Shown: positions 1 to 9,707, counted from the first letter of the stretch. The stretch: DNA of 64,000 nt from Notospermus geniculatus (GCA_002633025.1 NMRB01000128.1:450020-514019); one strand, 5' to 3'. Translations and numbers: made by a program. The notes: generated from the sequence alone by a model not told the origin.

Positions 1-79
1 TCCTGGGCAGCGTATTGCCTAGAGATGTGAGTCTGGGGGAGCAGAACTGCCTTCTCCCAAGGGATTCAGGGTTTATATA

Positions 80-132
80 CCCTCTCAGTCAACCTGGATC
101 CAGGCATACCCTTACAGTCAACCTGGATCCAC
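80..132. repeat. Two-copy short tandem repeat
   Basis: A unit of about 29 bp containing CAGTCAACCTGGATCCA occurs twice in a row. No gene is recognised around it. Confidence 0.6.
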
Positions 133-352
133 AGAGGCACAGTGATTGCTGATTGGTCAGCAGATCACTGGCTAAAACAAATACCAGAAGGTAAACACAC
201 ACTGCAGCATTGTGCAATAGTAAAACAATAATACAACATACAGGGAATGCAATGGGAAATATATACATGTACAGAGAGGAGTAGAAAAGTATGGAAGGAT
301 ATATACAGATAGGGAGGAGGCAAGTGGCCAATAGCGCATTATTGTCACAATA

Positions 353-730
353 TCATCTTTCTTGCTTCCGCGCTTGGTTTTCTTCACAGGCAATGACAGG
401 GGATGCCTCTTCCTCAGTCCCATCATGTCCTGAAATGAGGAAAAAATGATTATGCCAAAAACCTACTGAAGGAAATATGATCATAAAAATCTCAAAGAAT
501 CCACTCATATTTCTGCCAGGACTTTGAAAAGGCGGGTCAGAATTCTTCTGTGTTGATTTCAGAAAGGCAGGACGCCCCCAGTCATGCCAGTATTTGCATG
601 TAGTGGTGTGTCTGCGCACTCCTTCCCCCAAAATCCTGCCATTCAACGTCAAGAATGCATTCATACCTCCATCAACGTAATATTTTGAGTTACCATCCAC
701 TACTTCACATGTTAGGTGGAGTTGAATCAT
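353..730 (-). other. Unrecognised exon-like open frame
   Basis: This is an open minus-strand frame. Its first 70 or so residues look protein-like, with charged, Gly and Trp residues well mixed. The frame then becomes hydrophobic in a way that suggests translated intron. An acceptor-like pyrimidine tract ending in CAG lies near 432, so a second small exon could follow. I recognise no domain. It may be a fragment of a gene or an old mobile element. Treat it as a weak call. Confidence 0.18.
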
Positions 731-967
731 AAGCCGTGGTTACACCTATCCAAAATCCCCGGGGGTTTTGAGACACGGGGTTTTTCCGAACCAGAAAAAA
801 CATGGCGTTGACACGGCGAGCGGTTACACTACTTAAAATGCGATTGGTAATAAGTTCCGTATCCCGGCGATAGGGGCACTGCATGTAGGCAACTCAGATT
901 TCCTGGCACCTGGGCAGGCCAAATTGAACTTTCTTTTTACTGAAAATCAGGGGTCTGTTCATATGCC

Positions 968-1024
968 TTCCAAAAAGCGGCTGAACGGGGGTGGGGCGTG
1001 CGCTGGGCACGCCCCCCCCCTTGG
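968..1024. repeat. GC-rich hairpin with poly-C run
   Basis: GGGGCGTGCGCTGGGCACGCCCC-type self-complementarity (11-bp arms) is followed by a C run. It resembles a terminal fragment of a non-autonomous DNA transposon, but no partner end is visible. Confidence 0.35.
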
Positions 1025-1030
1025 GTCCGC

Positions 1031-1277
1031 CAATCCTTTGATTTCGGCCCAATTTTAACAAGTCTGAATTGAATACGACTGTTTCTGCTTTTAATGTCGT
1101 TTGTTCTGGTGAGTTTTGCCAAACGTCAGCACCAAGATGACCACACTTCCACAGAACATACTGTCGGTAGACCAAGTTGATGTGATTTATGTGAAAGGTA
1201 TTGGTCTTCTTGTAACTTAATTGATAGCTCGACAGGATGTCGATGACATCGAATTGTCCTGGAGCCGTCTCCCACAT
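1031..1277 (-). other. Unrecognised exon-like open frame
   Basis: This minus-strand open stretch of about 80 residues has balanced amino-acid composition and ends against the GC-rich hairpin at 968-1024. No family is recognised. It could be an exon of the same unknown minus-strand gene as 2581-2871, but splice phases do not let me join them. Confidence 0.18.
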
Positions 1278-1437
1278 CGCCCTTCGAACTACCGAATTGC
1301 GAATTACGAACAGCTTTATTCACCGTGTATACATAATAATACATTGGTTTAGAATGAACAAAGCTATAAAACAGAACAAAAAGACAACAGAGACAGGACA
1401 TACATAAAAAGAACATAAAACCGAAAGTATTACATAA

Positions 1438-1575
1438 CACAAGACAAACATAAGATACATAAAAAAACAACTACACATGTACATAAAACAAGACAAACAT
1501 AAGATACATAAAAAAACAACAACAACATAAGACCGGGGGTACTGCATAAAACAAGACAAACATAGGATACATAAT
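1438..1575. repeat. AT-rich minisatellite
   Basis: Three diverged copies of a unit containing ACAAGACAAACATA and ATACATAAAA, about 35-60 bp apart. It produces the low-complexity reading frames seen on the minus strand here. Confidence 0.7.
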
Positions 1576-2030
1576 AGTAATATTACATAGTCTGATAGTG
1601 AAAAATGTAGTAAAAGATAATAAAATGTGCTGTGTAATGAAGAATGGTCTAAGCTGCCTGGGACTACCAGCTTCATGCAAGGACTTCTTTTCAAAGCCAC
1701 AGAGAAACTTCATGAAACTGTCAAGCAGTAAATCACTATTGTTTTCACTTCCAAACATTGCTGCTCTCAATGGAATCTTGCTGAATCTAATTGGGAAAAA
1801 GCCAGTTTGTTCGTAGCCAACAAGGAGTATTCACCCACACTTGCGACATAGTGAAGTACTCTCGCCTTCCTTGGTACTTGCGCAACAATATAGTCCCCTT
1901 CTGCTAAAGTCCATGTCCACGTCAGAGTCGTCATTGTATTAGTAATGTACTACAATGTGTGGTATACAATAGTATGAAATCCCACGCATCCACCACTTAA
2001 TTTGAAATTAGGAATCAGTAGTTGAATCTT

Positions 2031-2273
2031 CTAAAATAATAAGAGTAAAGTAATAATAAAATAAAATAATAAGAGTATACAGAACATAAATTCATTGTAT
2101 TTTTGGCAGTGGTTGGCCAAACCAATTAGAAAGTAAATATGGCTTCTTGAAAAGCCGTGGCATCCTCTCAATAAGTCACACACATTGCTTACTTTATTGT
2201 CACATAATAGTTTCAAAGTCTGGCATACTTCTCCTTGTAGAGCCGCGTATCGAATGGATTCCTGCTTCTTCAT
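2031..2273 (-). other. Unrecognised open frame
   Basis: About 60 helical-looking residues (several Cys, Leu-rich) precede a translated AT-rich tail. No known domain is recognised. It follows 2581-2871 on the same strand and might belong to the same gene. The simplest splice joins are out of phase or hit a stop, so the link is unproven. Confidence 0.2.
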
Positions 2274-2580
2274 AACTATTCTGTCATTGAGGAGTTCAAA
2301 GATAATGTATCACGGGTATTTTCGCGGGCCACGAAATTCATTGTTTATTTACATTTTGTTTGTTTATGTCCCGGCTTTCTTTGTCTTTAGGAGTAAATTG
2401 TTGGTGGCACATGCCCCTCTAGAAATTCTGTTGATTCCAAAATATTCATTTTGGTGGGTTGGCATGTCCCAAAAGTCTAAAATAACATAATGTAAACATC
2501 CATGTTTACAAACATTGAATGTAAACAATGAAGTCGTGATATATTATCTTTAATACTATTAATACAAGCATCGACTGTAC

Positions 2581-2871
2581 CTTTTTGCAAATTTATATCC
2601 TCGTACTCACATCGTGTAGTTGAACCTCTGATTAATTCGATCAGTTTTTCTTCACTGTATTTTTCAGTAACAGAAACTTCCATTCCCTCCTGTTTTGCTG
2701 CAGTAAATTCGGGAAATTGTGCACTCAAATTATCAAACAGACTTTTTAACTCATTACGGTCGGGGTATTTTCCCTCCAATTTCCTGTACAATCCTTCAAT
2801 CGCACTGGACAGAAGTTTAAGCCTTTCCTTGTTCATGTTTAGCGACAAGTGTTTTTCATGATATGGAAGCT
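2581..2871 (-). CDS. Probable internal exon of an unknown gene
   Basis: The open frame is entered by a strong acceptor (long T tract then CAG, ending at 2872) and left at a reasonable donor (AAAAAG then GTACAG, at 2581-2580). The exon encodes about 97 residues rich in Lys, Glu and Leu, with an amphipathic helical pattern and no recognised domain. It lies just outside the left TTAA of the Kolobok-like element, so it is probably host or other mobile sequence. Function unknown. Confidence 0.35.
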
Positions 2872-3410
2872 CTGAAAAAAACAACCAAAGTAAAATACAC
2901 ACCCAACCGATCAATCAGCGAAACTATTCTGTGGTTGAAAGATCAATAATCGAATACTATCAACACTTACATGTACCTTTAAGACTTTGCTTTTCACCAC
3001 ATCATACAAAATCGGGATGAAAGCCTAACGGAGCCTGAAATGCGGTCAAACAAGCAACCCCTGAAGCAAGTCCAGACAGAAATGCCAAGTGCGCAATTAG
3101 ATTAGAACGGGACCCCACCCCTACAATCTGGTTCCGGCTGAGCCATTGTGTTATTGTGATCTGGTATTAACATATGCTATTCAAATTAAAAAAATTTACT
3201 GTGTACAATGATATACTTCTGCATAGAAAGATGTACATGTAATCTAGGCGTGTTGTATGAAGCATTTACACAGACCAGCTGTCGAATGTGGTTGTTTGAA
3301 AAATGAGTTTTGCGTTAGTAGTCAGCCGTCAGCTGAACTAGAGGTAATTTATGAATAGTTGCTTTCCTCTTATTTGAGGTGAATTTTCTACATTTCTACA
3401 TTTTCTACAT

Positions 3411-3414
3411 TTAA
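3411..3414. repeat. Left TTAA target-site duplication
   Basis: TTAA directly abuts the left terminal inverted repeat that begins at 3415. The matching TTAA is at 9734-9737. Confidence 0.8.
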
Positions 3415-3440
3415 AGTTCAGAATGCAAGAGGCGAATTGA
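3415..3440 (+). repeat. Left terminal inverted repeat of the Kolobok-like element
   Basis: Starts immediately after TTAA. It pairs with 9708-9733, sharing CAGAATGCAA and a following GCG. Confidence 0.75.
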
Positions 3441-3619
3441 GACATCAAATTACTACCACTCACTTATAAATAAAGTCTGTAACCCATATCAATCAAAGTT
3501 AAAACTTTTGGAATCAAACTTTGGTGAAAATAGATGATTTTGTTTCACATTCAGCCCCTTTCCGAAGGTAACCAATCCACTGCGCCCGTAGGCGATTAGT
3601 TACACCGACCGCCGCTAGG

Positions 3620-3651
3620 TGAACCGGAAGTGACGTTTTAGTAGACAAACC
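3620..3651 (+). promoter_or_regulatory. Subterminal inverted repeat with ETS/CRE-like motif
   Basis: Contains ACCGGAAGTGACG (an ETS-type CCGGAAGT beside TGACG) followed by TTTTAGTAGACAAAC. A 21-bp stretch, 3631-3651, is repeated perfectly in inverse orientation at 9509-9529. It lies about 115 bp before the ATG of the plus-strand gene. A promoter role is inferred from position and motif only. Confidence 0.5.
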
Positions 3652-3765
3652 AACTCCAAGCTGTTGTATTGTGTTGTGTACATAACATGTACATTGTGTA
3701 CTATTATTTGACTATCGTTTATTCATCAAAATTGTGTAAATTAAACTACGTTGCGAAACTCCAAC

Positions 3766-4046
3766 ATGATCGAGATGGAAGAAGATGATATTGACAACAT
3801 GCCCAGTTCGTCTGGGGTCAAACCGTATATGTTTGAGCCGATTATTCGGAGAAATCAGCCGGATTTCAGCAGTCAAATCCAGGGAGAATCTGATGATGAC
3901 GACGACGACGATGAATTCCACAGTAGGCCTACAAGCGACGATGATGACAACGATGTTGATGATGAAGCTGAACATGTTGAGAATGATGTTATTGTTGAGG
4001 AAAATGTCCAGGAATATCGATCTGAACGGATTGGGAATACAGACTG
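3766..4046 (+). CDS. P2X7 ballast-like protein, exon 1
   Basis: ATG at 3766 opens an acidic N-terminal region with runs of Asp (for example near 3894-3912) and the sequence YMFEP, a stretch I associate with invertebrate proteins that carry the intracellular (ballast) domain of P2X purinoceptor 7. The exon ends at a clear donor (ACTG then GTAAGC) after the start of a GNTDW motif; the Trp codon is split across the intron. The protein has no transmembrane segment in this exon, so it is not a channel. Its job in the element is unknown. Confidence 0.6.
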
Positions 4047-4297
4047 GTAAGCACAGTGAGAGAAGTGGCCCATGAGGAAGCCCAGTCTCAGAGGTAGGGC
4101 CTAGGCCTAGGCCTTTTTATAGGGCCTACTATTGGGGCAGCTAGGACAAGGTCTAGCCCAAGACAGGCATGTAACGTTAGCCTGTGGACCAGTAGCAGGA
4201 TTGATGCTAGGCCTAGGCCCACTCCTCTTCCTCTGAAACTAGCAACTAGCCTATGCCTATCTCTTGAACTTATTTTTCACCACATTTTTACTTTCAG

Positions 4298-4516
4298 GTG
4301 CACCTGTGGCGAGTGTCATCCTATGCAGACAGGTTTGGAGAGTGTGTGCTGCCATGACTTGTCAGCTGTGGTTGAAAAACTATCTGATGAGGGGGACTGC
4401 ATCATCAATCATGAGGGTTTCGAGGCAAACTGCCTGAACAAATATGTTCTCGAGACAAGTTTCTGGGAGTACATCCAGAATAATGGACCAATCGGTGATG
4501 AAGAACCAATGCACCG
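4298..4516 (+). CDS. P2X7 ballast-like protein, exon 2 (zinc-binding core)
   Basis: Acceptor TTTACTTTCAG at 4297 and donor CACCG then GTAAGT at 4517 define a 219-bp exon that keeps phase 2 at both ends. It encodes WCTCGEC, then a vicinal CC, a later Cys and a GFEANCLN stretch. These are the spaced cysteines typical of the P2X7 ballast-like family, where they bind zinc. The domain call comes from the motif pattern, not a search. It is the best-conserved part of this gene. Confidence 0.65.
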
Positions 4517-4547
4517 GTAAGTTTTCTGTTATTTACATGTTTATTTA

Positions 4548-4576
4548 CATACACCACCACCACCACCACCACCAAT
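4548..4576. repeat. (CAC)n microsatellite
   Basis: Short trinucleotide run in the intron between exons 2 and 3 of the plus-strand gene. Confidence 0.8.
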
Positions 4577-4611
4577 ATAGTATCCAGATGACATTTGTAC
4601 ATTATTTACAG

Positions 4612-4858
4612 GTTTATTAGAGCGCCATACGAAGACAATGAGCATTTTCTAATTTATTCAGTTCCAATGTTGTTTCTGTTTCTGCTAGGAGCGAAAATAA
4701 CTGAAGTATTTAATCACTTGAGTAATTATGAAGTTTACCAACTGTGCCAAGCAATTTCGGGCAGTTGTCATATATCAGCTTACACACATCTACATGTCCC
4801 CGTGCAGCAGCTTGGGACAAACAGTTTCTTCCTCGTACGTCAAGAGTATCAATCATAG
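4612..4858 (+). CDS. P2X7 ballast-like protein, possible last exon
   Basis: A good acceptor (ATTATTTACAG) and correct phase continue the frame to a stop at 4856-4858. The expected family continuation (a conserved AYRQF-like stretch) is not clear, and from about 4710 the frame is antisense to the ankyrin fragment. The true 3' part was probably lost or replaced, leaving a damaged C-terminus. Confidence 0.3.
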
Positions 4859-5020
4859 CTCCAGCTTTGATGAGAACATCAACTCTTTCCCTCTGTCCAT
4901 TTCCTGATGCTGCCATCAAGGAGGTATAGCCATGCACGTTTTGGGCGTTCACATCAGCCCCTGCTTTTATGAGAATATCACACGTGTCACTGTGTCCATT
5001 CTGAGCCGATATCATAAGGG
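4710..5020 (-). pseudogene. Ankyrin-repeat fragment
   Basis: The minus-strand frame has about three ankyrin repeats. The signatures are a GH motif after SAQN, then ILIKAGADVN, a second VLIKAGA, and RGHVDVCKL, ending in a stop at 4710. Upstream the frame runs straight into a GGTGGC-type microsatellite, so the N-terminal side is lost. It sits between the two convergent genes of the Kolobok-like element. It could be a captured host fragment or part of an accessory product. Repeat identity is firm; gene status is not. Confidence 0.65.
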
Positions 5021-5078
5021 CCACCGCCACCGCCACCGCCACCGCCACCAGCACCAGCACCACCAACCACCACCACCA
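5018..5078. repeat. (CCACCG)n / (CACCAC)n microsatellite
   Basis: Hexamer and trimer runs mark the edge between the ankyrin fragment and the duplicated 3' end of the transposase gene. Confidence 0.85.
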
Positions 5079-5384
5079 GCGTTGCTAAGAACTATTGAAT
5101 CTGGAACGTGCTTGCTTTTCGGCAACAACCTGCATCTTCTCCACACGATTGTATTTGTCAACGACATTCTGGGGAACGGAAGTGGACTCTTTCGAGTGGT
5201 TTCAAGTATCCGAAAGCCTGAGGAGGAAGCCAGCGTTGCTAAGAACTATTGAATCGGGAACGTGCTTGCTTTTCGGCAACAACCTGCATCTTCTCCACAC
5301 GATTGTATTTGTCAACGACATTCTGGGGAACCGAAGTGGACTCTTTCGCATTGGCCTCTGCTAGCTTCAGTGATGGAAAGGCCA
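5079..5384. repeat. Tandem duplication of the transposase 3' end
   Basis: Two adjacent copies of about 153 bp, starting at AGCGTTGCTAAGAAC (5079 and 5232). The copy nearer the gene contains the end of exon 9 and its stop codon. The other is an extra downstream copy with a few substitutions. Confidence 0.85.
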
Positions 5385-6458
5385 CTCTTCTGTCCAATAC
5401 TTCAGTGAGCAGGGTCTGTACATAATCTGAAGAAAAGAGATGTAACATGCTTTATACTTTATCAATAAACCTGATGAAAACAATTTTTGGCTTTGTCATT
5501 TTTCAACATGAACAAACATGATAAACTGCAGTTAAATGAACTTAGTAGGAAAGAGTCTTACTGTATGTAATCGGTATCTTGACTTCTTTCGCGACAGGGT
5601 CACCACCCTTTGCCTTGGGATAGGAGATGCTCCATTGTAGCTCACCATTTTTCTTCCGTGCCTGCTGTCTCTTGCAGTTCTCATTAAAATGTAGAACAGA
5701 CAGAAGTAACCTGAAGTCATCAGAAATATAACACATCAATAGACCATCAGACATGTCAAATGCATATTTGGTCATGAAGCATTTTGTGCAGAATGCCAAT
5801 GTATTGGTTACGTACCTTGCTTTCATTGTGTTGTACGGAAAATGGGAAGACTTGGGAGCGAAATCAAATGCATATTTGGTCATGAAGCATTTTGTGCAGA
5901 ATGCCAATGTATTGGTTACGTACCTTGCTTTCATTGTGTTGTACGGAAAATGGGACGACTTGGGAGCGAAGTAGAGGACGACTTTGTGGTATGACTCTAG
6001 GCTGGAGGTTTGCTGGAATGGCGACAGTTGGCCAATGTCCTTCACCAGTAGCTTCTGGTTGATAAGGAGCACAAGCTCTTTATGCGGTTTTGATCCTGTA
6101 ATTGAATAATATGAGCCATAGTAGAATGTGAACACACATGCACAGACTGAAACTTGGTATCTTGTCAACTGAGATGACATCTGAAAAATTGTAAGTTGAG
6201 CAGATGACACACCTTTTACAATCCATTCCCTCTCATCATGCAGCTCTTCATGTTCACATCTTTCGAACTTCTCCCCATGGCCTTCATGAACATTGACAAC
6301 ATGGTTTGAGATGGACAACCACTTGGCACGGCATTCTTCATTGTCACCTTTGCTTGATGCAGCAACCCAATAAACATGATTACCAATAGAGTGATTCCAT
6401 TTTTCAAGGATCTTGCAACCAGCTTTCTTGGAAAGGTTGGCCAGCTTCTTCTTAATTC
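5239..6458 (-). CDS. Transposase exons 6 to 9: C-terminal region
   Basis: Exons 6458-6213, 6095-5924, 5710-5562 and 5426-5239 continue in phase. They encode IKKKLANLSKKAG, a WNHSIGNHVYWVA motif, KWLSISNHVVNVH, a Cys-His pair in ERCEHEE, an SLESYHKVVLYFAPK block, and VLHFNENCKRQQARKKNG. A stop falls at 5239-5241. The SYH and HFNEN blocks are typical of the C-terminal half of THAP-bearing Kolobok-type proteins. The exon 7 donor lies inside a duplicated 108-bp block, so two identical donors exist (5924 and 5816). Confidence 0.75.
5756..5971. repeat. 108-bp tandem duplication spanning an exon end and its donor
   Basis: Two copies (5756-5863 and 5864-5971) are nearly identical and 36 codons long, so the frame stays open through both. 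Each contains the exon 7 end and the donor GCAAG then GTACGT. Confidence 0.9.
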
Positions 6459-6560
6459 CTGAAGAGATAAAAGTTCAAATCATGAGAAGAAAAAGAATGA
6501 GATATTATTAGTGCAATACACCTCATTACAACAGCTGTGATATGTATTGTTTTGTCTTAC

Positions 6561-7387
6561 CTTTTGCCACATGCCAGACGTCAAACCAATGACAGATGTG
6601 TTGGTATGTTGTCTTCATAAATTTCTTGATTTGACTATGTCTGTCTGTCACCAAGTTCTTTATCTTAACCCCTTTACTTTCCAGGAAGGAAAAACATCTC
6701 TTCAGGCCCTCGAGCTCCATGCCATACGAATTTTTTACTTCAGTTACCTGCAATAAAAACAAAATGCATGTAAAGCATTGTTATGACTGCAGAATAGAAA
6801 ATAACAAAGTGTTTGTTTCAGCAAAATTTCACACACCCACCTGCACAAGTTGAGTGTCCAGAATCTTTGAGTCTTCCAGGTTCATACATGTGTAGGATCC
6901 AAACTTCGCAGTGTGACCTGGCGAGCAACATCTGGCATCCCCACCAACCGTTAGATCCTGTCCTTGCACACTTTGCAGGGTGGCAGCTTGGTGTCTCTCC
7001 CACACCGATCGAATTGCTGGCAGAAGATAGGCCTGTTGGATTCTGGTGAAGGTGGACTTGGAAAACGTCGCAATGTTTACACTCTTCATCATATTGATAG
7101 CTTTCACAGGGCTGCATCCGCTAAAAAGTATGGCACCAGCTCCCAAGATATTTCCAAAAGCCATTTGGCCAGACATTGGCTGACTGTACCACGTTCTCAC
7201 ATGGCCTTCGGAACATGCAGCTCTAAAAACAACAAGTGTCCCTCTGACGTGTTTCAGCGCAACCTGGCATGGGAGACTGCAGACGGTACATATCATCAGA
7301 AGGGCACGAAGGCACGATTCGAATACAATGAACTTCCGCATTCGGATGGGATCGTCCGTCAGCGACTCGTCATCTCCCAGGGTAACC
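6561..7387 (-). CDS. Transposase exons 4 and 5: catalytic core
   Basis: Exon 4 (7387-6841) and exon 5 (6747-6561) encode the most family-like part. Key stretches are GGDARCCSPGHTAKFGSYT, then NSYGMELEG, then LVTDRHSQIKKFM, then HWFDVWHVAKG. Acidic residues in GDAR, VTDRH and FDVWH are candidate catalytic Asp residues of a DDE-type nuclease. The family pattern as I know it usually has an Asp where this copy has the second Cys of ARCCSPG, a possible inactivating change. All splice sites are canonical. Confidence 0.75.
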
Positions 7388-7499
7388 CTATAAATAGAAA
7401 CCACAACACAGTCAAGTTTTGATGTGAAATTGCAACAAATTCTTTAGACTTTTTATAAAACCTTTCAGCCTGTCCAAAAATACTGATAAAGTATCTCAC

Positions 7500-8201
7500 C
7501 AATTTTCCTCCTCGTCCTCCTCCTCATCATCCTCAACATCTTCCTCAGTACAGGGGTCGTAGTCCTTATCTCGGGGGTCATCAACATAGCCATCCACATC
7601 CATTGCATCATCACCATCACCTGCAATTTCCTCATCGTTAGTGTCATCCAGCAACAAACACTGTACCCCAGCATCTGCAGAACAAGGACCTACATCACTT
7701 GTCCAATTTGTCTGTGTGCCCTGTGTAGTTGTCCTTGCACTCTGTGTTGCAACATTGCATTGTGTTTTCTTGTGTCTGTGACTTATGGGGGTGAAGACCT
7801 GAACACCGCAATGCCTCTTGTACTGAAAGCCAAAAACATGCATAAAAGCACACGGCAAAGCAAAGCAAAGCACAAAGCAAATGACAAAGCAAATGGCAAA
7901 GCAAAGCAAATGGCAAACGCAAAGCACATGACAACCAGAATACTCCATCGATTCAATGACCAACTCTTGATTTCCTCTAAGGATGTACTTACCCAGGATG
8001 TCTGACAAGCCACTGGTTTTGTGTACAATGATGTCTGAACGTGGACACTGGTCGTCTCTGGCCCCGGCGAAATCATCGACAACTCTGTTGGGTCCAGCAT
8101 GTCATCAGCAAGGTCCAGACCATCTGTTACTTCATCATCAATCGTGGTCGATGAAGATTCCACCAAGACGTCAAACTTTCGTCCAGCAACTCAGATACCG
8201 T
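7500..8201 (-). CDS. Transposase exons 2 and 3: acidic linker
   Basis: Exon 2 runs 8201-7993, from acceptor TGTCATTCCAG to donor CTGG then GTAAGT. Exon 3 runs 7822-7500, from acceptor GGCTTTCAG to donor ATTG then GTGAGA. Together they encode a Ser/Thr/Gln-rich and then strongly acidic region, with a long Glu/Asp run at the end of exon 3. Exon 2 has a frame break at about 8177 (GAAAGTTTGAC) that one extra T would repair. No fold is expected; it separates the DNA-binding and catalytic parts. Confidence 0.65.
7848..7928. repeat. (GCAAA)n-like low-complexity run in intron 2
   Basis: Imperfect repeats of AAAGC and AAATG lie between exons 2 and 3 of the transposase gene, just upstream of the exon 3 acceptor. 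Confidence 0.8.
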
Positions 8202-8578
8202 CTGGAATGACAGAATAGGCTAGTTTATTATGACCATTTATTATTGGCCAACTACAGGCTAGCTAACCTACTGAATCTAGGCCTAGGCCTAGGTAATGTA
8301 GTAGGTTACATTCTGATTCACCGAACAGTGAATATGTACCGGTATTGTAAGGCATGCCAGACAGATGCCAGCTTACTTTTACAGTTCATTTATTTACACT
8401 TGACTTACACTGCACTGTTTAACTGTAGCTAGCCATGATGGTGCAACTAAGTCCCTAGGCCTACAGCACGTACAGTAGTGCCTACAGATGCTAATATAGG
8501 TAGGCTACACCAGATACATAACATGTAGGCCTAGGCCTAGGCCTTGCTTGGCCATGTATCATCCTGACCTAGCCTATG

Positions 8579-8751
8579 TGTGTAAGCCTGGGCCAATGCA
8601 CATGGCATGCACTGCACTGCCGTGTACTCACCTCCAACCTTCTCCGTTTGTCGAAAGCACCTCGACGTTTTTCCTTGCTCCTAGCAGGCGTTGAATGGCT
8701 TGGGATCACAGCAAAGATGCTTGGAACTGCAGTGGATTTTAACCTCGGACG
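8579..8751 (-). repeat. Partial second copy of transposase exon 1 3' end
   Basis: Matches 8997-9165 at over 90 percent. It repeats the last about 45 codons of exon 1 together with its GTGAGT donor (near 8630) and some intron. It lacks the THAP start. It is either a tandem duplication or an unmerged allele. Confidence 0.8.
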
Positions 8752-9048
8752 AGAAACATCTGACTGACCACAACTTCCAAAACCTTTTATTCATAAAGAA
8801 ACCAACCACAATCATCTGATTGACCACAACCAGAAATCAACATCGTTCATGCAATCAAACTTTTTCCAAATTAGTGACTCTATAAAATGAGGATAGGCGA
8901 CCACAAAATGACTTGGTCTAATTTCTCCTGTTCTGGGCCCCTTTTATGGACTTAGAAAATTTTTCAGCCAAAACCAGTTAACTATGTACTCACTGTATGT
9001 AAGCCTGTGCCAATGCACATGGCATGCACTGCACTGCAGTGTACTCAC

Positions 9049-9401
9049 CTCCAACCTTCTCCGTTTGTCGAAAGCACCTCGACGTTTTTCCTTGCTCCTA
9101 GCAGGCGTTGAATGGCTGATCACAGCAAAGATGCTTGGAAATGCAGTGGGTTTCAACCTCGGCCGAACAATCCCTGTATAACCGATCGATTCGGCGAGAT
9201 CGTTTTCAAAACACGCCGGCTCAAAATGGTCCGAACAGATTTTGGCGTGTTTGCTCGGCGTCCACAATGACCCCCGTCGTAAACCTTGCCGATTCACCTT
9301 CCGAATCCATTCTTCCCTCATCTTTTCGTCCTTTGGGAAGCTGAAGAAACTCCCCCACTTCCTGCACCACTCTTACAGCCAGCAACCGCACAATAAACCA
9401 T
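9049..9401 (-). CDS. Transposase exon 1: THAP zinc finger
   Basis: ATG at 9401 opens MVYCAVAGC, the first CxxxC-type pair of a THAP domain. After a frame break at the G run (9348-9352) the frame resumes with FFSFPKDEK, then EWIRKVNR, the second metal pair in CSDHF, and the closing LKPTAFPSIF motif. All hallmark THAP residues (C2CH ligands, Trp, Phe, Pro of the AVPTIF-like box) are present. The exon ends at donor GAG then GTGAGT in phase 0. THAP domains bind DNA; in this family they recognise transposon ends. Confidence 0.8.
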
Positions 9402-9508
9402 AATTTTATAATGAAAGAGACGAACAGCTTGAGGTCAACCACCATTCACGCGATACAATACATGCAATACGCCGTGTGCACTGACATGACTGAACAATGC
9501 CCGAATCA

Positions 9509-9545
9509 GTGTTTGTCTACTAAAACGTCACACGGCCGGAAATAC
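9509..9545 (-). promoter_or_regulatory. Subterminal inverted repeat upstream of the transposase
   Basis: The 21 bp at 9509-9529 are the exact reverse complement of 3631-3651. They are preceded (minus strand) by CCGGCCGTG and lie about 108 bp before the transposase ATG. The symmetry with the plus-strand gene suggests a shared promoter or transposase-binding site. Confidence 0.5.
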
Positions 9546-9707
9546 CCGAAGATTGCCGAAGTGAAGGCGCTGTTTTTGACTTGCAGACGACGCCCTGCTG
9601 AGCGGGAAAAAATGTTTTTGGTCACTAAACTCAGTGGAAACAAATAAAACGTGGCAGTCATGTTTGTATATGTATTTCTATTACTTTATACTTTCTCCTC
9701 GTGGCAG

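Larger units (their letters stand above)
5239..9401 (-). pseudogene. THAP-domain Kolobok-like transposase, nine exons, two 1-base frame breaks
   Basis: I can follow one gene on the minus strand through exons 9401-9049, 8201-7993, 7822-7500, 7387-6841, 6747-6561, 6458-6213, 6095-5924, 5710-5562 and 5426-5239, all with GT-AG borders and matching phases. The summed length plus two missing bases is 2,376 nt, an exact multiple of three (about 791 aa). Order of parts: THAP zinc finger, acidic linker, catalytic core, C-terminal region. Frame breaks fall at a G run near 9348-9352 and a T run near 8177, each fitting a lost homopolymer base. So this is either a recently broken gene or an intact one with sequencing errors. 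The product would bind element ends and catalyse cut-and-paste transposition in the nucleus. Confidence 0.8.

Noticed and set aside
5542-6318. Single 258-residue minus-strand protein
   Set aside because: It reads through introns between transposase exons 6, 7 and 8 and through the 108-bp duplication; the spliced model explains it better.
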